Origin: Rubellimicrobium mesophilum DSM 19309
GTDB taxonomy: Bacteria; Pseudomonadota; Alphaproteobacteria; Rhodobacterales; Rhodobacteraceae
Length of the DNA: 64,000 nucleotides
NCBI RefSeq assembly: GCF_000600335.2
Contig: NZ_KK088543.1
Coordinates: 40,934 to 104,933, forward strand
Direction: 5' to 3'
Shown here: in pieces, positions 34,909 through 43,395 of the stretch
Numbering within the stretch: position 1 is the stretch's first letter
Layout of the letters: every line of letters starts with the position of its first letter
Position numbers and translations under genes: made by a program
The notes under the pieces: generated by a model
What the model saw: only the letters and a program-made list of their open reading frames with translations
Told to the model about the DNA's origin: nothing
Databases searched by the model: none

Positions 34909-37900
34909 CTACTCGGCGACGTGGAGGCCGCCGGGGAGGCGGTGCGGGCGGTCGCCTTCGAGGCGGAGGAGGCGGGCCTCCAGCGCCGCGATCTCGGCCT
35001 GGCGGTCGTCCAGCGCGGCGGCGAGGTCGCGCGGGTCGGGGGCGGCGGGCTCCTCCTCCTTGGCGCCGACGAAGCGGCCGAAGACCCAGGAGGCGACCCG
35101 CTGGAGGTCGTCCATGATGAGGAAGAACGACGGGACCACCACCAGCGACAGCATCGTGGAGGCGATGATGCCGCCGATCACCGCCGTCGCCATGGGCGCT
35201 CGGAAGGAGCCGCCCTCGCCCACGCCGAGCGCCGAGGGGAGCATCCCCGCCGACATCGCGATGGAGGTCATCACGATGGGACGGGCGCGCTTGTGCCCGG
35301 CCTCGACCACCGCCTCGAAGCGGGTCATGCCGCGGGCCCGCATCTCGACCGCGAAGTCCACGAGCAGGATCGCGTTCTTGGTGACGATCCCCATCAGCAT
35401 CAGGATCCCGATCATCACCGGCATGGAGACCGGGCTCTGGGTCAGGATCAGCGCCGCCGCCACGCCGCCGATGGCGAGCGGCAGCGAGAACAGGATGGTG
35501 AAGGGCTGGATCACCGAGCGGAACAGCAGGATCAGCACGGTGAGCACCAGCAGGAGGCCCAGGATCATCGAGTTGACGAAGGAGGTCGCGAGCTCCTGCT
35601 GGACCTCGGCGTCGCCGGATTCGGCGGTGTGGACGCCGGGCGGGAGCTGCACGGAGGCCACGATCTCGTTGAAGCGCGCCGTGGCGGTGCCGAGCGGCAC
35701 GCCGGGGGGCAGGTTGGCGCCGATGGTCACGAGCCGCTCGCGGTTCAGGCGCTCGATGGCCGAGGGGCCCTCGGTGATGCGGATGTCGGCCACGGCGTCG
35801 AGCGGGACCGAGCCACCGCCCGCCGTGGGCACCCGCAGCGCGCCGATGCGGGCGAGGTCGTCGCGCGTCGCCTCGGAGACCTCGACGCGGACGGGGACCT
35901 GGCGGTTGTCGAGGCTGAGCTTGGCCAACTCGCGTCGTAGTCGCCGATGGTGGCCACGCGCAGGGTCTGGGCGATGGAGGCCGTGGTGACGCCGAGGCGC
36001 GCGGCCTCCTCCAGGCGGGGCGTGATCTGGAGCTCGGGCCGGGGCAGGGCGCCCTCGGCCGAGACGCCGGCGAGGAGCGGCTCGCCCTGCAGGGCCTTCT
36101 CCAGCCGCTGCACGCCCTCGTTCAGCGCCGCCTCGTCGTTGGAGAGGATCGAGTAGGTGATGTCGCGGCTGCCGCCGCCGGGGCCGACGTTGAGCCGGTA
36201 GGCGCGGATGTCGGGGATGGGCGCGACGAGGCCCGCCACCTCCTGCTCGATCTCCCATTGCGGGCGGATGCGGCCGTGGGGCGGCAGGTCGGGCACGAGG
36301 TCGCGGACCACGGGGATGCGGTCGGCGATGTCGAGGAGCTTGCGCTCGAGCGAGTTGTCGAGGCGGTCCAGGATCACCGACACGGCGGCGCGGCGCACGT
36401 CGAGCCCGCCGGTGGGCGAGGAGCCGCCCAGAACGAACACGTCCTTGACCCCGTCCACGTCGCGGATCGCGGCGGTGATGGCGTCGGTGGCGCGCTCGGT
36501 GTCCTCGAGGGTGCTGCGGGGGCAGCTCGACCGAGAGCTGGAAGCGGCTGGAGTCGTCCGGCGGGAAGAGCGAGCCCGGGACCTGCATCATGAAGTAGAC
36601 CGACACGAACAGCACGCCGAAGGCGGTGAGGAGCGTGAGGTAGCGCGCCGGGATGAAGAGGAGCCGCCCGGTGGCGGTGGCCTTCACGAAGCGCATGTAG
36701 CCGCGCATGACGAGGCCGTCCCGCTGCTCGTGCCCGGCGGCGTCCTTGGCGCGCATGAAGTAGGCGGCAAGGAGCGGCGTGATGAGGCGCGCCACCAGCA
36801 GCGAGAAGATCACCGCGATGGCGACCGTGAGGCCGAACTGCCGGAAGTACTGGCCGGGGATGCCGGGCATGAAGGAGACGGGGACGAAGACCGCCACGAT
36901 GGTCGAGGTGGTGGCGATCACCGCGAGCCCGATCTCGTCGGCGGCGTCGATGGCGGCGCGGAAGGGCGTCTTGCCCATGCGGATGTGCCGCTGGATGTTC
37001 TCGATCTCCACGATGGCGTCGTCCACCAGGATGCCGGTGGCCAGCGTCAGCGCCAGGAAGGAGATGAGGTTGAGCGAGAACCCGAGGAGGTCCATCGCGT
37101 AGAAGGTCGGGATCGCCGAGAGCGGCAGGGCGATGGCCGAGATCAGCGTCGCGCGCCAGTTCCTGAGGAACAGGAGCACCACGATGACGGCGAGGATCGA
37201 CCCCTCCATCAGGGTGTGGAGCGCGGCCTCGTAGTTGCCCTCGGTGTAGAAGACGGTGTCGTCGACGAGCGTGATGGCCACGCCGGGGTTGGCGGCGCGG
37301 ATCTCGTCGAGCGTCTCGTTGACCACCTCGGAGACGCTGACCTCGGAGGCGCCCTTGGCGCGGTAGACGCCGAAGGTCACGACGCGCTGGCCGCCGACCT
37401 TGGTGAAGGAGCGCAGCTCCTCGTAGGTGTCGGTGACGGCGCCGAGGTCGTCCAGGCGCACCTGCTGGCCGGTCGGCAGCGCGATGGTGGTGGCGGCGAG
37501 GCGGGCGGCGTCGCCCTGGTCGCCCAGCACGCGGATCGCCTGCTCGCCGTTGCCGAGCTCGCTGCGCCCCGCCCCCTGGTTGGCGTTGGTGAGCGTGAGC
37601 TGCTGGCTGACGGCGGCGGCGGTGATGCCGTAGGCGTCGAGGCGGATGGGGTCGAGGTCCACGCGGATCTCGCGGTCGGCGCCGCCGTAGCGGTCGACGC
37701 GGCCCACGCCGGGCAGGCCCTGGAGCTCGCCCTTGATGGTGTCGTCGACGAAGTAGGAGAGCTCCTCGAAGGTCATGGCGGGGGCCGAGACCGCGAAGGT
37801 CATGATGGCCCCGCCCTCGACGTCCACGCGGGTCACGGTGGGCGTCTCGACGTCGGCGGGCAGGTCGCCCGTGATCTGGTCGATCTCGTCCTTGACGTCC

Positions 37901-38217
37901 TGCACGGCCTGGTCGGTCGGGACCTCCATGCGGAACTCGACCATGGTCGAGCTGAGGCCGTCGGTGATGGTGGAGCGGACGTTCTTCACGCCCGAGATGC
38001 CGGCGACGGCGTCCTCGATCTTGCGGGTGACCTGGGTCTCCAGCTCGGCGGGCGCGGCGCCGGGCTGGGAGACGCTGACCGACACGAGCGGCACGTCGAT
38101 GGACGGGAATTGCGTGATCGGGAGCGTGTTGAAGCTCTGCCACCCGAGGAGGAGGAGGAGCGCGAAGGCCAGGATGGGCGCAACCGGGTTGCGGATGGAC
38201 CAGGCGGAGAAGTTCAT
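34909..38217 (-). CDS. RND efflux pump inner-membrane permease (HAE1/AcrB-like), two compensating frameshifts
   Basis: A proton-driven tripartite pump permease of about 1100 residues. The N terminus SIRNPVAPILAFALLLLLGWQSF, the LVDDAIVEIENIQRH segment (transmembrane helix 4 region with the charge relay) and SMPVMIGILMLMGIVTKNAILLVDFAVE near the C terminus are diagnostic. The frame is open throughout, but about 200 residues in the middle (bases about 35930-36520) read as Arg/Pro/His-rich noise. The correct text for that stretch (VKDVFVLGGSSPTGGLDV and onward) is in a neighbouring frame. One indel near 36520 and a missing G near 35931 explain this. It follows the adaptor gene in the same operon. 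Confidence 0.85.
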   Translation of the reverse strand: MNFSAWSIRNPVAPILAFALLLLLGWQSFNTLPITQFPSIDVPLVSVSVSQPGAAPAELETQVTRKIEDAVAGISGVKNVRSTITDGLSSTMVEFRMEVPTDQAVQDVKDEIDQITGDLPADVETPTVTRVDVEGGAIMTFAVSAPAMTFEELSYFVDDTIKGELQGLPGVGRVDRYGGADREIRVDLDPIRLDAYGITAAAVSQQLTLTNANQGAGRSELGNGEQAIRVLGDQGDAARLAATTIALPTGQQVRLDDLGAVTDTYEELRSFTKVGGQRVVTFGVYRAKGASEVSVSEVVNETLDEIRAANPGVAITLVDDTVFYTEGNYEAALHTLMEGSILAVIVVLLFLRNWRATLISAIALPLSAIPTFYAMDLLGFSLNLISFLALTLATGILVDDAIVEIENIQRHIRMGKTPFRAAIDAADEIGLAVIATTSTIVAVFVPVSFMPGIPGQYFRQFGLTVAIAVIFSLLVARLITPLLAAYFMRAKDAAGHEQRDGLVMRGYMRFVKATATGRLLFIPARYLTLLTAFGVLFVSVYFMMQVPGSLFPPDDSSRFQLSVELPPQHPRGHRARHRRHHRRDPRRGRGQGRVRSGRLLAHRRARRAPRRRVGDPGPPRQLARAQAPRHRRPHPRGPRPRARPAAPRPHPPAMGDRAGGGGPRRAHPRHPRLPAQRRPRRRQPRHHLLDPLQRRGGAERGRAAAGEGPAGRAAPRRRLGRGRPAPARAPDHAPPGGGRAPRRHHGLHRPDPARGHHRRLRRELAKLSLDNRQVPVRVEVSEATRDDLARIGALRVPTAGGGSVPLDAVADIRITEGPSAIERLNRERLVTIGANLPPGVPLGTATARFNEIVASVQLPPGVHTAESGDAEVQQELATSFVNSMILGLLLVLTVLILLFRSVIQPFTILFSLPLAIGGVAAALILTQSPVSMPVMIGILMLMGIVTKNAILLVDFAVEMRARGMTRFEAVVEAGHKRARPIVMTSIAMSAGMLPSALGVGEGGSFRAPMATAVIGGIIASTMLSLVVVPSFFLIMDDLQRVASWVFGRFVGAKEEEPAAPDPRDLAAALDDRQAEIAALEARLLRLEGDRPHRLPGGLHVAE

Positions 38218-38221
38218 GGGG

Positions 38222-39427
38222 TCACTCCGTAGGGGCCTGGGCGCTGGCCTGGGCGTCGGCCGGCACGGGATTGATGCGGTCGCCGGGGCGGACGAAGGCG
38301 CCGGCCTTGGTGACGACGAGGTCGCCTTCGGAGAGGCCCTCGGCGATGCCCACGAGGCCGCCGTCGCGGATGCCGAGCGTCACGGGCACGCGCTCCACCA
38401 TGCCGTCACGCACGCGCATGACGGTCGCGCCCTCCGCGTTCGCGCCGACGGCGGTGACGGGGACGGCGAGCTGGTCCTCCTCGGCCACGATGACCTCGGC
38501 GGTGAGGAACATCCCCTTCACGACGCGGGACGGGTCGTCGATCTGGATGCGGGCGGTGCCGAGGCGGGTGGTCGGGTCGATGGCGGGCTCCACGAGGCGC
38601 ACGGTGCCGGCGATGGGCTCGGCGCCCTCGACGGACGTGAGACGGGCGACCTGGCCGGGGCGGAGGCGCAGGAGGTCCTGCTCGGACACGTCGGCGCGCA
38701 TCTCCATGGCGTTGTCGCGGACGACCGTGAACATCGCCGCGCCGGCGGCCGAGGCGATGGCGCCGACCTGCGCGTTGCGGGCGACGACGAGGCCGGCGAC
38801 GGGCGCCTTGACCTCGGTGCGCGAGAGCTGGAGCCGGGCGTTGGCGATCTGGGCGTCCACGAGCTCCAGTTGCGCGCGGGCGGAGGCCACGCCCTGCTCG
38901 GCCACGTTGGCCCCGGCGCGCGCGGCCTTGGCGGCGGCGGCGGTCTGGTCGGCCTGGGCCTGGGGCACGGAGCCGGCCTGCACGAGCTCGGCGTTGCGGG
39001 CGGCCTGGCGCTCGGCCTCCTCGGCGTTGGCGGTGGCCTGGATGACGTTGGCCTCGGCCTGCGCGATCTGCGCCTCGGTGGAGGCGCGGTTGGCGGCGAG
39101 CTGGCTGAGCTGCAGCTCCAGCGTCGAGGTCGAGAGGCGGGCGAGGACCTGCCCCTCCTCCACGCTGTCGCCCACGTCGGCGAGGAGCGCGTCGATGGGC
39201 TGCCCCTCGACGAGCGGCTGGACCTGCACCTCCTCCACGGCGTCCACGAGGCCGGAGGCGACGACGCGGTCGGTGAGGGTCTGCGGACGCACCTCGGAGA
39301 CGGTGATGGCGGGCAGCGCGGTCTCGGTCGCGGGCGGGGCCTCGGAGGCGCTCGCCTCCTGCGAGCGGGCGAGTCCGGGCGCGGCGAGGAGGGCGGCGAT
39401 GGTCAGGGCACGGATCAGGGCGGGCAT
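38222..39427 (-). CDS. RND efflux periplasmic adaptor (membrane fusion protein)
   Basis: A 401-residue adaptor linking the RND permease to an outer-membrane channel. A signal peptide (ALIRALTIAALLAAPGLARS) is at the N terminus. A lipoyl half-motif (VVASGLVDAVEEVQVQPLVEGQP) comes next. A long alpha-helical hairpin rich in Ala/Gln (about residues 105-190) then leads to the second lipoyl half (VKAPVAGLVVARNAQVGA). The C-terminal beta barrel and proximal domains follow. It starts two bases after the TetR stop, so regulator, adaptor and permease form one operon. Confidence 0.9.
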   Translation of the reverse strand: MPALIRALTIAALLAAPGLARSQEASASEAPPATETALPAITVSEVRPQTLTDRVVASGLVDAVEEVQVQPLVEGQPIDALLADVGDSVEEGQVLARLSTSTLELQLSQLAANRASTEAQIAQAEANVIQATANAEEAERQAARNAELVQAGSVPQAQADQTAAAAKAARAGANVAEQGVASARAQLELVDAQIANARLQLSRTEVKAPVAGLVVARNAQVGAIASAAGAAMFTVVRDNAMEMRADVSEQDLLRLRPGQVARLTSVEGAEPIAGTVRLVEPAIDPTTRLGTARIQIDDPSRVVKGMFLTAEVIVAEEDQLAVPVTAVGANAEGATVMRVRDGMVERVPVTLGIRDGGLVGIAEGLSEGDLVVTKAGAFVRPGDRINPVPADAQASAQAPTE

Positions 39428-39428
39428 G

Positions 39429-40055
39429 TCAGCGGTCCTTGGCGAGGGAGAGGGCGTCGTCGATCACCCCGTCGATGGTCCGCAGGACGAGGTCGGTGAG
39501 GCCCTCGTCGGGCGAGCCCTTGGACGAGGGGCCGCACATGACGCCGTGCATGATGAGGAAGATGAGATGGGCGTGGGTGCCGAGGCGCGCCTGCGCCCCG
39601 TTGTCGGAGAGGCCCGCGACATGGCCCAGGACCTGCGCCATGCGACGGCTGATCCCCTCCTCGAGGCCGCCCAGCGCGGCGGCGACCTCGGGCTTGCGGG
39701 TCGCGGTGGCGGCGATCTCGGCCCAGAGGCGGTCGCCCCCCTCGCACTTCTTGACGATCTCCTCGCGCAGGCGGGCGCGGAAGGCGGCGAGGGGGTCGGG
39801 GGAGGCGATGATCTCCTGGAAGCCCTTGTCGATCTCCTGCAGGTCGCGGGCGATCATCGCCTCCACGAGCGCGGCCTTGGAGGGGAAGTAGCGGTAGAAG
39901 TTCCCCGCGCTCATGCCCGCCGCGCGGGCGAGGTCCTGCATCGAGGCGCCGTCGAAGCCCTTCTCCACGAAGGCCTGCCGGGCATGGGCGAGGATCGCCT
40001 CGGCGCGCTGTCTGGCCTCGGCCGTGTCGGTGGTGGCGATGGGCTGCTGGAGCAC
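39429..40055 (-). CDS. TetR/AcrR-family transcriptional repressor
   Basis: A 208-residue repressor with an N-terminal HTH (AILAHARQAFVEKGFDGASMQDLARAAGMSAGNFYRYFPSKAALVEAMI, about residues 20-70). The C-terminal helical ligand domain is variable. The start is GTG 40055. It is the first gene of the pump operon. The 20-bp palindrome 28 bases upstream is its likely operator, giving autorepression that is relieved by pump substrates (typical for AcrR-like proteins). Confidence 0.9.
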   Translation of the reverse strand: MLQQPIATTDTAEARQRAEAILAHARQAFVEKGFDGASMQDLARAAGMSAGNFYRYFPSKAALVEAMIARDLQEIDKGFQEIIASPDPLAAFRARLREEIVKKCEGGDRLWAEIAATATRKPEVAAALGGLEEGISRRMAQVLGHVAGLSDNGAQARLGTHAHLIFLIMHGVMCGPSSKGSPDEGLTDLVLRTIDGVIDDALSLAKDR

Positions 40056-40082
40056 GCGGCGAATCCCCTGAGTCGAATCGAA

Positions 40083-40102
40083 GTGAATGAACGTTCATTC
40101 AC
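40083..40102. promoter_or_regulatory. TetR-type operator palindrome
   Basis: GTGAATGAACGTTCATTCAC is a perfect 20-bp palindrome upstream of the tetR-type gene. It has the TGAATGAACGTTCATTCA form typical of TetR/AcrR operators. Confidence 0.75.
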
Positions 40103-40205
40103 ATGGAGCAGGCGGGCCGTCCTGTCCAGTGATTTCCGTTAGCGTCAGGCAAGAATCTGCTGCGGTGGTAGTGCGGCCGTGCGCGCCGGAAAAGTCGGGA
40201 GTCCC

Positions 40206-40889
40206 TTACCTCGGGGCCTTTTCGCCGAACCGATGCGCGGATGCCTGTTCGAGCAGCGTCACGACCTCCTCGTCGGCGGTCTGGGAGAAGTCGTCGTAGA
40301 AGAGGCCCACCGCGCGGAAGGGGTCCGGGGCGAGGAGGCAGTGGAGCTCGTCCACGAGGGGGCGGAGCTCGGCCAGCACCTCGGGCGGGGCGACGGGGAC
40401 GGCGAGGATCAGGCGGGCGGGGCGCGCCCGGGCAAGGCCCCGGAGCGCGGCCTTGACGGTGGCGCCGGTGGCGATGCCGTCGTCGACGACGATCGCGGTG
40501 CGGCCCTCGACGGGGAGGGGCGGGCGGGGGCCCAGATAGGCGGCGCGGCGGCGGGCGATCTCGGCCACCTGACGGGCGGTCTCCTCGGCGATGTAGGACT
40601 CGGGGACGCGGAGGGCGGCGATGACCGCCTCGTTGCGGACGACCTGCGGGGGCTCGCCGTCCACGACGGCGCCGATGGCGTATTCCTCGTGGCCGGGGGC
40701 GCCGATCTTGCGGACCAGGATCAGGTCGAGGGGCGCGCGGAGGGCGCGGGCGACCTCGTAGGCCACGGGGACGCCGCCCCGGGGGAGGGCGAGGACGACG
40801 GGGGTCGGGACCGAGAGGGGCGCGAGGCGTTCGGCCAGGAGGCGGCCGGCCTCGCGGCGGTCGTGGAAGCCGTCGGGACCGAGGCGCAT
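40206..40889 (-). CDS. phosphoribosyltransferase-fold protein
   Basis: A 227-residue type I PRTase-fold protein. The PRPP-binding motif AIVVDDGIATGATVKAALRGL is at about residue 125. The N-terminal LALPRGGVPVAYEVARALRAPLDLILVRKIGAPGHEEYAIGAV is the common layout of stand-alone PRTase-like proteins annotated near hydrolases. ATG 40889 is chosen for its GGGAGG site; the frame is open upstream without homology. The substrate base is unknown; a regulatory or salvage role is possible. Confidence 0.83.
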   Translation of the reverse strand: MRLGPDGFHDRREAGRLLAERLAPLSVPTPVVLALPRGGVPVAYEVARALRAPLDLILVRKIGAPGHEEYAIGAVVDGEPPQVVRNEAVIAALRVPESYIAEETARQVAEIARRRAAYLGPRPPLPVEGRTAIVVDDGIATGATVKAALRGLARARPARLILAVPVAPPEVLAELRPLVDELHCLLAPDPFRAVGLFYDDFSQTADEEVVTLLEQASAHRFGEKAPR

Positions 40890-41273
40890 CGCGGGCCTCC
40901 CTGGGCCTGGGGCTGTCGCGGGGGAGAACCGCAGGTGGCCGGATCGGTTCCCCAAAGCGTGACGCAATCTCGTCAGGAGGCTGAGGGCAAATCCGTCAAA
41001 CTTGGCGGAAAGGCCAGAATGGTGCGTTGACTTGACGCAGGCGATGAGTAGCAGTCCGAGGGCAAGAACCGCAGCGAGCGGGGGAGCGTCGGCCAACGAC
41101 GCCGCGAGGACGGGAGAGGACCGGCGTGCAAGCCACCATCGAGAATCCAGGCGTCGCGGACGTGGGGGCGGTCCCCGTCCGGACGACCGCTGTCATCGGG
41201 CGTCCCTGACCGGGAGGCCCTCCGGCATGATCGGACCCGCGGCGAGCCGGACGCCGCACTGGGAGGAACACCT
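40890..41273. other. divergent intergenic region upstream of the orphan sugar-binding protein
   Basis: 384 bases without a gene. It contains an imperfect inverted repeat (GGG-A-GAACCG at 40922-40931 and CGGTTCCCC at 40945-40953) and TGCGT-N7-ACGCA around 41024-41040. A TTGACT (41027-41032) could serve as a -35 for the gene at 41274. GGGAGGAAC lies just before ATG 41274. Confidence 0.4.
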
Positions 41274-42215
41274 ATGAAGAAGACCCTGATCCTGGCCGGC
41301 TTTGCCGCCCTGATGTCCAGCTCGGCCATGGCCGAGACCGTCGGCGTGTCGATGGCCCTGTTCGACGACAACTTCCTGACCGTGCTGCGCAACGGGATCA
41401 CCGAATACGCCGGCACGCTGGACGGCGTGGAAGTGCAGGTCGAGGACGCCGGCAACGACGTGGGCAAGCAGCTCGACCAGATCAACAACTTCATCGCCGC
41501 CGGCGTGGACGCGATCATCGTGAACCCGGTGGACACCTCGGCCACCGAGGCGATGTCGCAGGCCGCCGCCAACGCCGGCATCCCGCTGGTCTACGTCAAC
41601 CGCCAGCCGATCAACGTCGACTCGCTGCCCGACAACCAGGCCTTCGTCGCCTCGGACGAGCGGGAATCGGGCACGCTGGAGACGCAGGAGGTCTGCCGCC
41701 TCCTCAAGGAAGCCGGCAAGACCGAGGCCAACATCATCGTCATCCAGGGCGAGCTGTCGAACCAGGCCGCCGTGCAGCGCACCCAGGACGTGCATGACGT
41801 GATCGGCACGCCCGACTGCTCGTTCATGACGATCGTGGAAGAGCAGACCGGCAACTGGAGCCGCCAGCAGGGCGCGGACCTGATGTCCAACTGGCTCTCG
41901 GCCGGGACGCAGTTCGACGCCGTCGTCTCGAACAACGACGAGATGGCGATCGGCGCGATCCAGGCGATGAAGGCCGCCGGGATGGACATGAAGGACGTGA
42001 TCGTCGGCGGCGTGGACGCCACCCAGGACGCGCTGGCCGCGATGCAGGCGGGCGACCTCGACGTGACCGTGTTCCAGAACGCCGCCGGCCAGGGCAAGGG
42101 CGCGCTGGACGCGGCGCTCGCGCTCGCCCGTGGGGAGCCGGTGGAGCAGAAGGTCTACGTGCCCTTCGAGCTCGTGACCCCCGAGAACATCGACCAGTAC
42201 CTGACCCAGAACTGA
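41274..42215 (+). CDS. sugar ABC transporter substrate-binding protein (ribose/myo-inositol type), orphan
   Basis: A 313-residue periplasmic binding protein. The signal peptide is KKTLILAGFAALMSSSAMA. The mature part has the ribose-binding fold: DDNFLTVLRNGITEYAG, IIVNPVDTSATEAMSQAAANAGIPLVYVNRQP, SNNDEMAIGAIQAMKAAG and VGGVDATQDALAAMQAGDLDVTVFQN. The last block is typical of galactose, inositol or ribose binders. No ATPase or permease gene adjoins it, so it must work with a transporter encoded elsewhere or act as a chemoreceptor ligand protein. A hairpin follows at 42228-42247. Confidence 0.9.
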   Translation: MKKTLILAGFAALMSSSAMAETVGVSMALFDDNFLTVLRNGITEYAGTLDGVEVQVEDAGNDVGKQLDQINNFIAAGVDAIIVNPVDTSATEAMSQAAANAGIPLVYVNRQPINVDSLPDNQAFVASDERESGTLETQEVCRLLKEAGKTEANIIVIQGELSNQAAVQRTQDVHDVIGTPDCSFMTIVEEQTGNWSRQQGADLMSNWLSAGTQFDAVVSNNDEMAIGAIQAMKAAGMDMKDVIVGGVDATQDALAAMQAGDLDVTVFQNAAGQGKGALDAALALARGEPVEQKVYVPFELVTPENIDQYLTQN

Positions 42216-42227
42216 TCCGACGTCGCT

Positions 42228-42247
42228 CCGGCCCCTTCGGGGGCCGG
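42228..42247 (+). terminator. hairpin terminator after the orphan binding protein
   Basis: CCGGCCCC (42228-42235) and GGGGCCGG (42240-42247) enclose a stable TTCG tetraloop, 13 bases after the stop. Confidence 0.75.
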
Positions 42248-42304
42248 ATTCTCGGCCCCGGCGCTGGACCCCTCCGGCGTTCGGGGCCGAGTCGTTTCCG
42301 GAGG

Positions 42305-42757
42305 TCAGGCCGCCAGGGGCGAGCCGGGGCGCGAGAGCCAGGCGCCGACGTCCCCGGGGGTGCAGCCCGGGCCCGCGCGGCGCGAGATGGCGGCGAGGAC
42401 CGGCGCCATGGCGTCGTCGATGTAGGGCGAGAGCATCTCGAAGAAGGAGGCGGGCACCTCGACCATGGTGGTGGGCGAGGGGGCGCAGCGGAGCGCGTCG
42501 CAGAAGCCCGTGGCCTCGTCGAGCCGCTCGCGGCAGGACTCGGCCAGGCGGCCCGCGGCGGCGAAGCGGCGGTGGATGGCGGCGGCCAGAGCCTCGCGCG
42601 CGGGGTGGGGCACGTCGTCGAGCAGCGCGCGGGTGGTGTCGTAGGAGGCGAGGAGCTGGCTCACCTGGGCGAGCGCCCGCTGCGCGGCGGCCGTCGCGTC
42701 GGCCTTGAGCGCGTGGCCGGCCACCAGGGCGGGGAGGGCGGGCAGGCGGACGGACAT
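42305..42757 (-). CDS. hypothetical protein
   Basis: A 150-residue soluble, alanine-rich protein that looks mostly helical. It contains four cysteines (SCRERLDEATGFCDALRC and GPGCTPG). I recognise no family. It is on the minus strand, 189 bases downstream of cueR. It ends near the terminator of the convergent binding-protein gene. Codon use fits a real gene; function is unknown. Confidence 0.6.
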   Translation of the reverse strand: MSVRLPALPALVAGHALKADATAAAQRALAQVSQLLASYDTTRALLDDVPHPAREALAAAIHRRFAAAGRLAESCRERLDEATGFCDALRCAPSPTTMVEVPASFFEMLSPYIDDAMAPVLAAISRRAGPGCTPGDVGAWLSRPGSPLAA

Positions 42758-42946
42758 GGGGGCTCCTCTGCTGGGGGTGTGGGTGCAGGATGCTCCGAGG
42801 TTCCGTCCCGATTGCGGAAAATCTTGCGCCGATTCGCGATTCGCGTGGGACTGTGGCAGGGACGGGACGCCCCGATTCGCGGGGTGCCCGGTCGCATGGC
42901 GGCCGGCGGGTCGAGGCGCCCGGCGGGGAGGCTTGCGCGGGACGCC

Positions 42947-43390
42947 TCAGGCGGCGCGGGGACTGCGGAGGCGCGGTGGCGAGGGCGGTGCCGGAGGCGT
43001 GCCGTCCTGGCCGAGGTCGGCGAGGATCGGGCAGTCGGGGCGGTCGTCGCCGGCGCAGCAGTCGGCGAGCGTGCGGAGCGTGTCGGCCATGGACCGGAGC
43101 TCGCGCATCCGGGCCTCCAGGCGCTCGACATGGTCGAGGGCGAGGCGCTTGACCTCGGAGCTGTGGCGGGAGCGGTCGGACCAGAGGGCGAGGAGCTCGC
43201 GGATGCCGTCCATCTGGAAGCCGAGGTCCCGGGCCCGGCGGATGAAGCGGAGGCGCTGCACGTCCTGCTCGGTGTAGGCGCGGTAGCCGGAGAGGCTGCG
43301 GGCGGCGGGAGGGATCAGGCCCTCCTGCTCGTAGTAGCGGATCATCTTGGCCGAGACGCCAGAGGCCTTGGAGGCTTGGCCGATGTTCAT
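42947..43390 (-). CDS. cueR: Cu(I)-responsive MerR-family regulator CueR
   Basis: A 147-residue copper sensor. The N-terminal MerR HTH reads MNIGQASKASGVSAKMIRYYEQEGLIPPAARSLSGYRAY. A dimerisation helix follows. The C-terminal metal-binding loop (ADCCAGDDRPDCPILADL) contains the two cysteines that coordinate Cu(I) in CueR. The start at 43390 matches the family N terminus. It lies directly downstream of copA. Its predicted sites are the 19-bp-spacer promoters at 45936-45966 and 46004-46034. Confidence 0.93.
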   Translation of the reverse strand: MNIGQASKASGVSAKMIRYYEQEGLIPPAARSLSGYRAYTEQDVQRLRFIRRARDLGFQMDGIRELLALWSDRSRHSSEVKRLALDHVERLEARMRELRSMADTLRTLADCCAGDDRPDCPILADLGQDGTPPAPPSPPRLRSPRAA

Positions 43391-43395
43391 GGCGG

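Noticed and set aside
36208..38232. 674-residue plus-strand frame opposite the RND permease
   Set aside because: Antisense shadow; composition is typical of stop-depleted GC-rich DNA.
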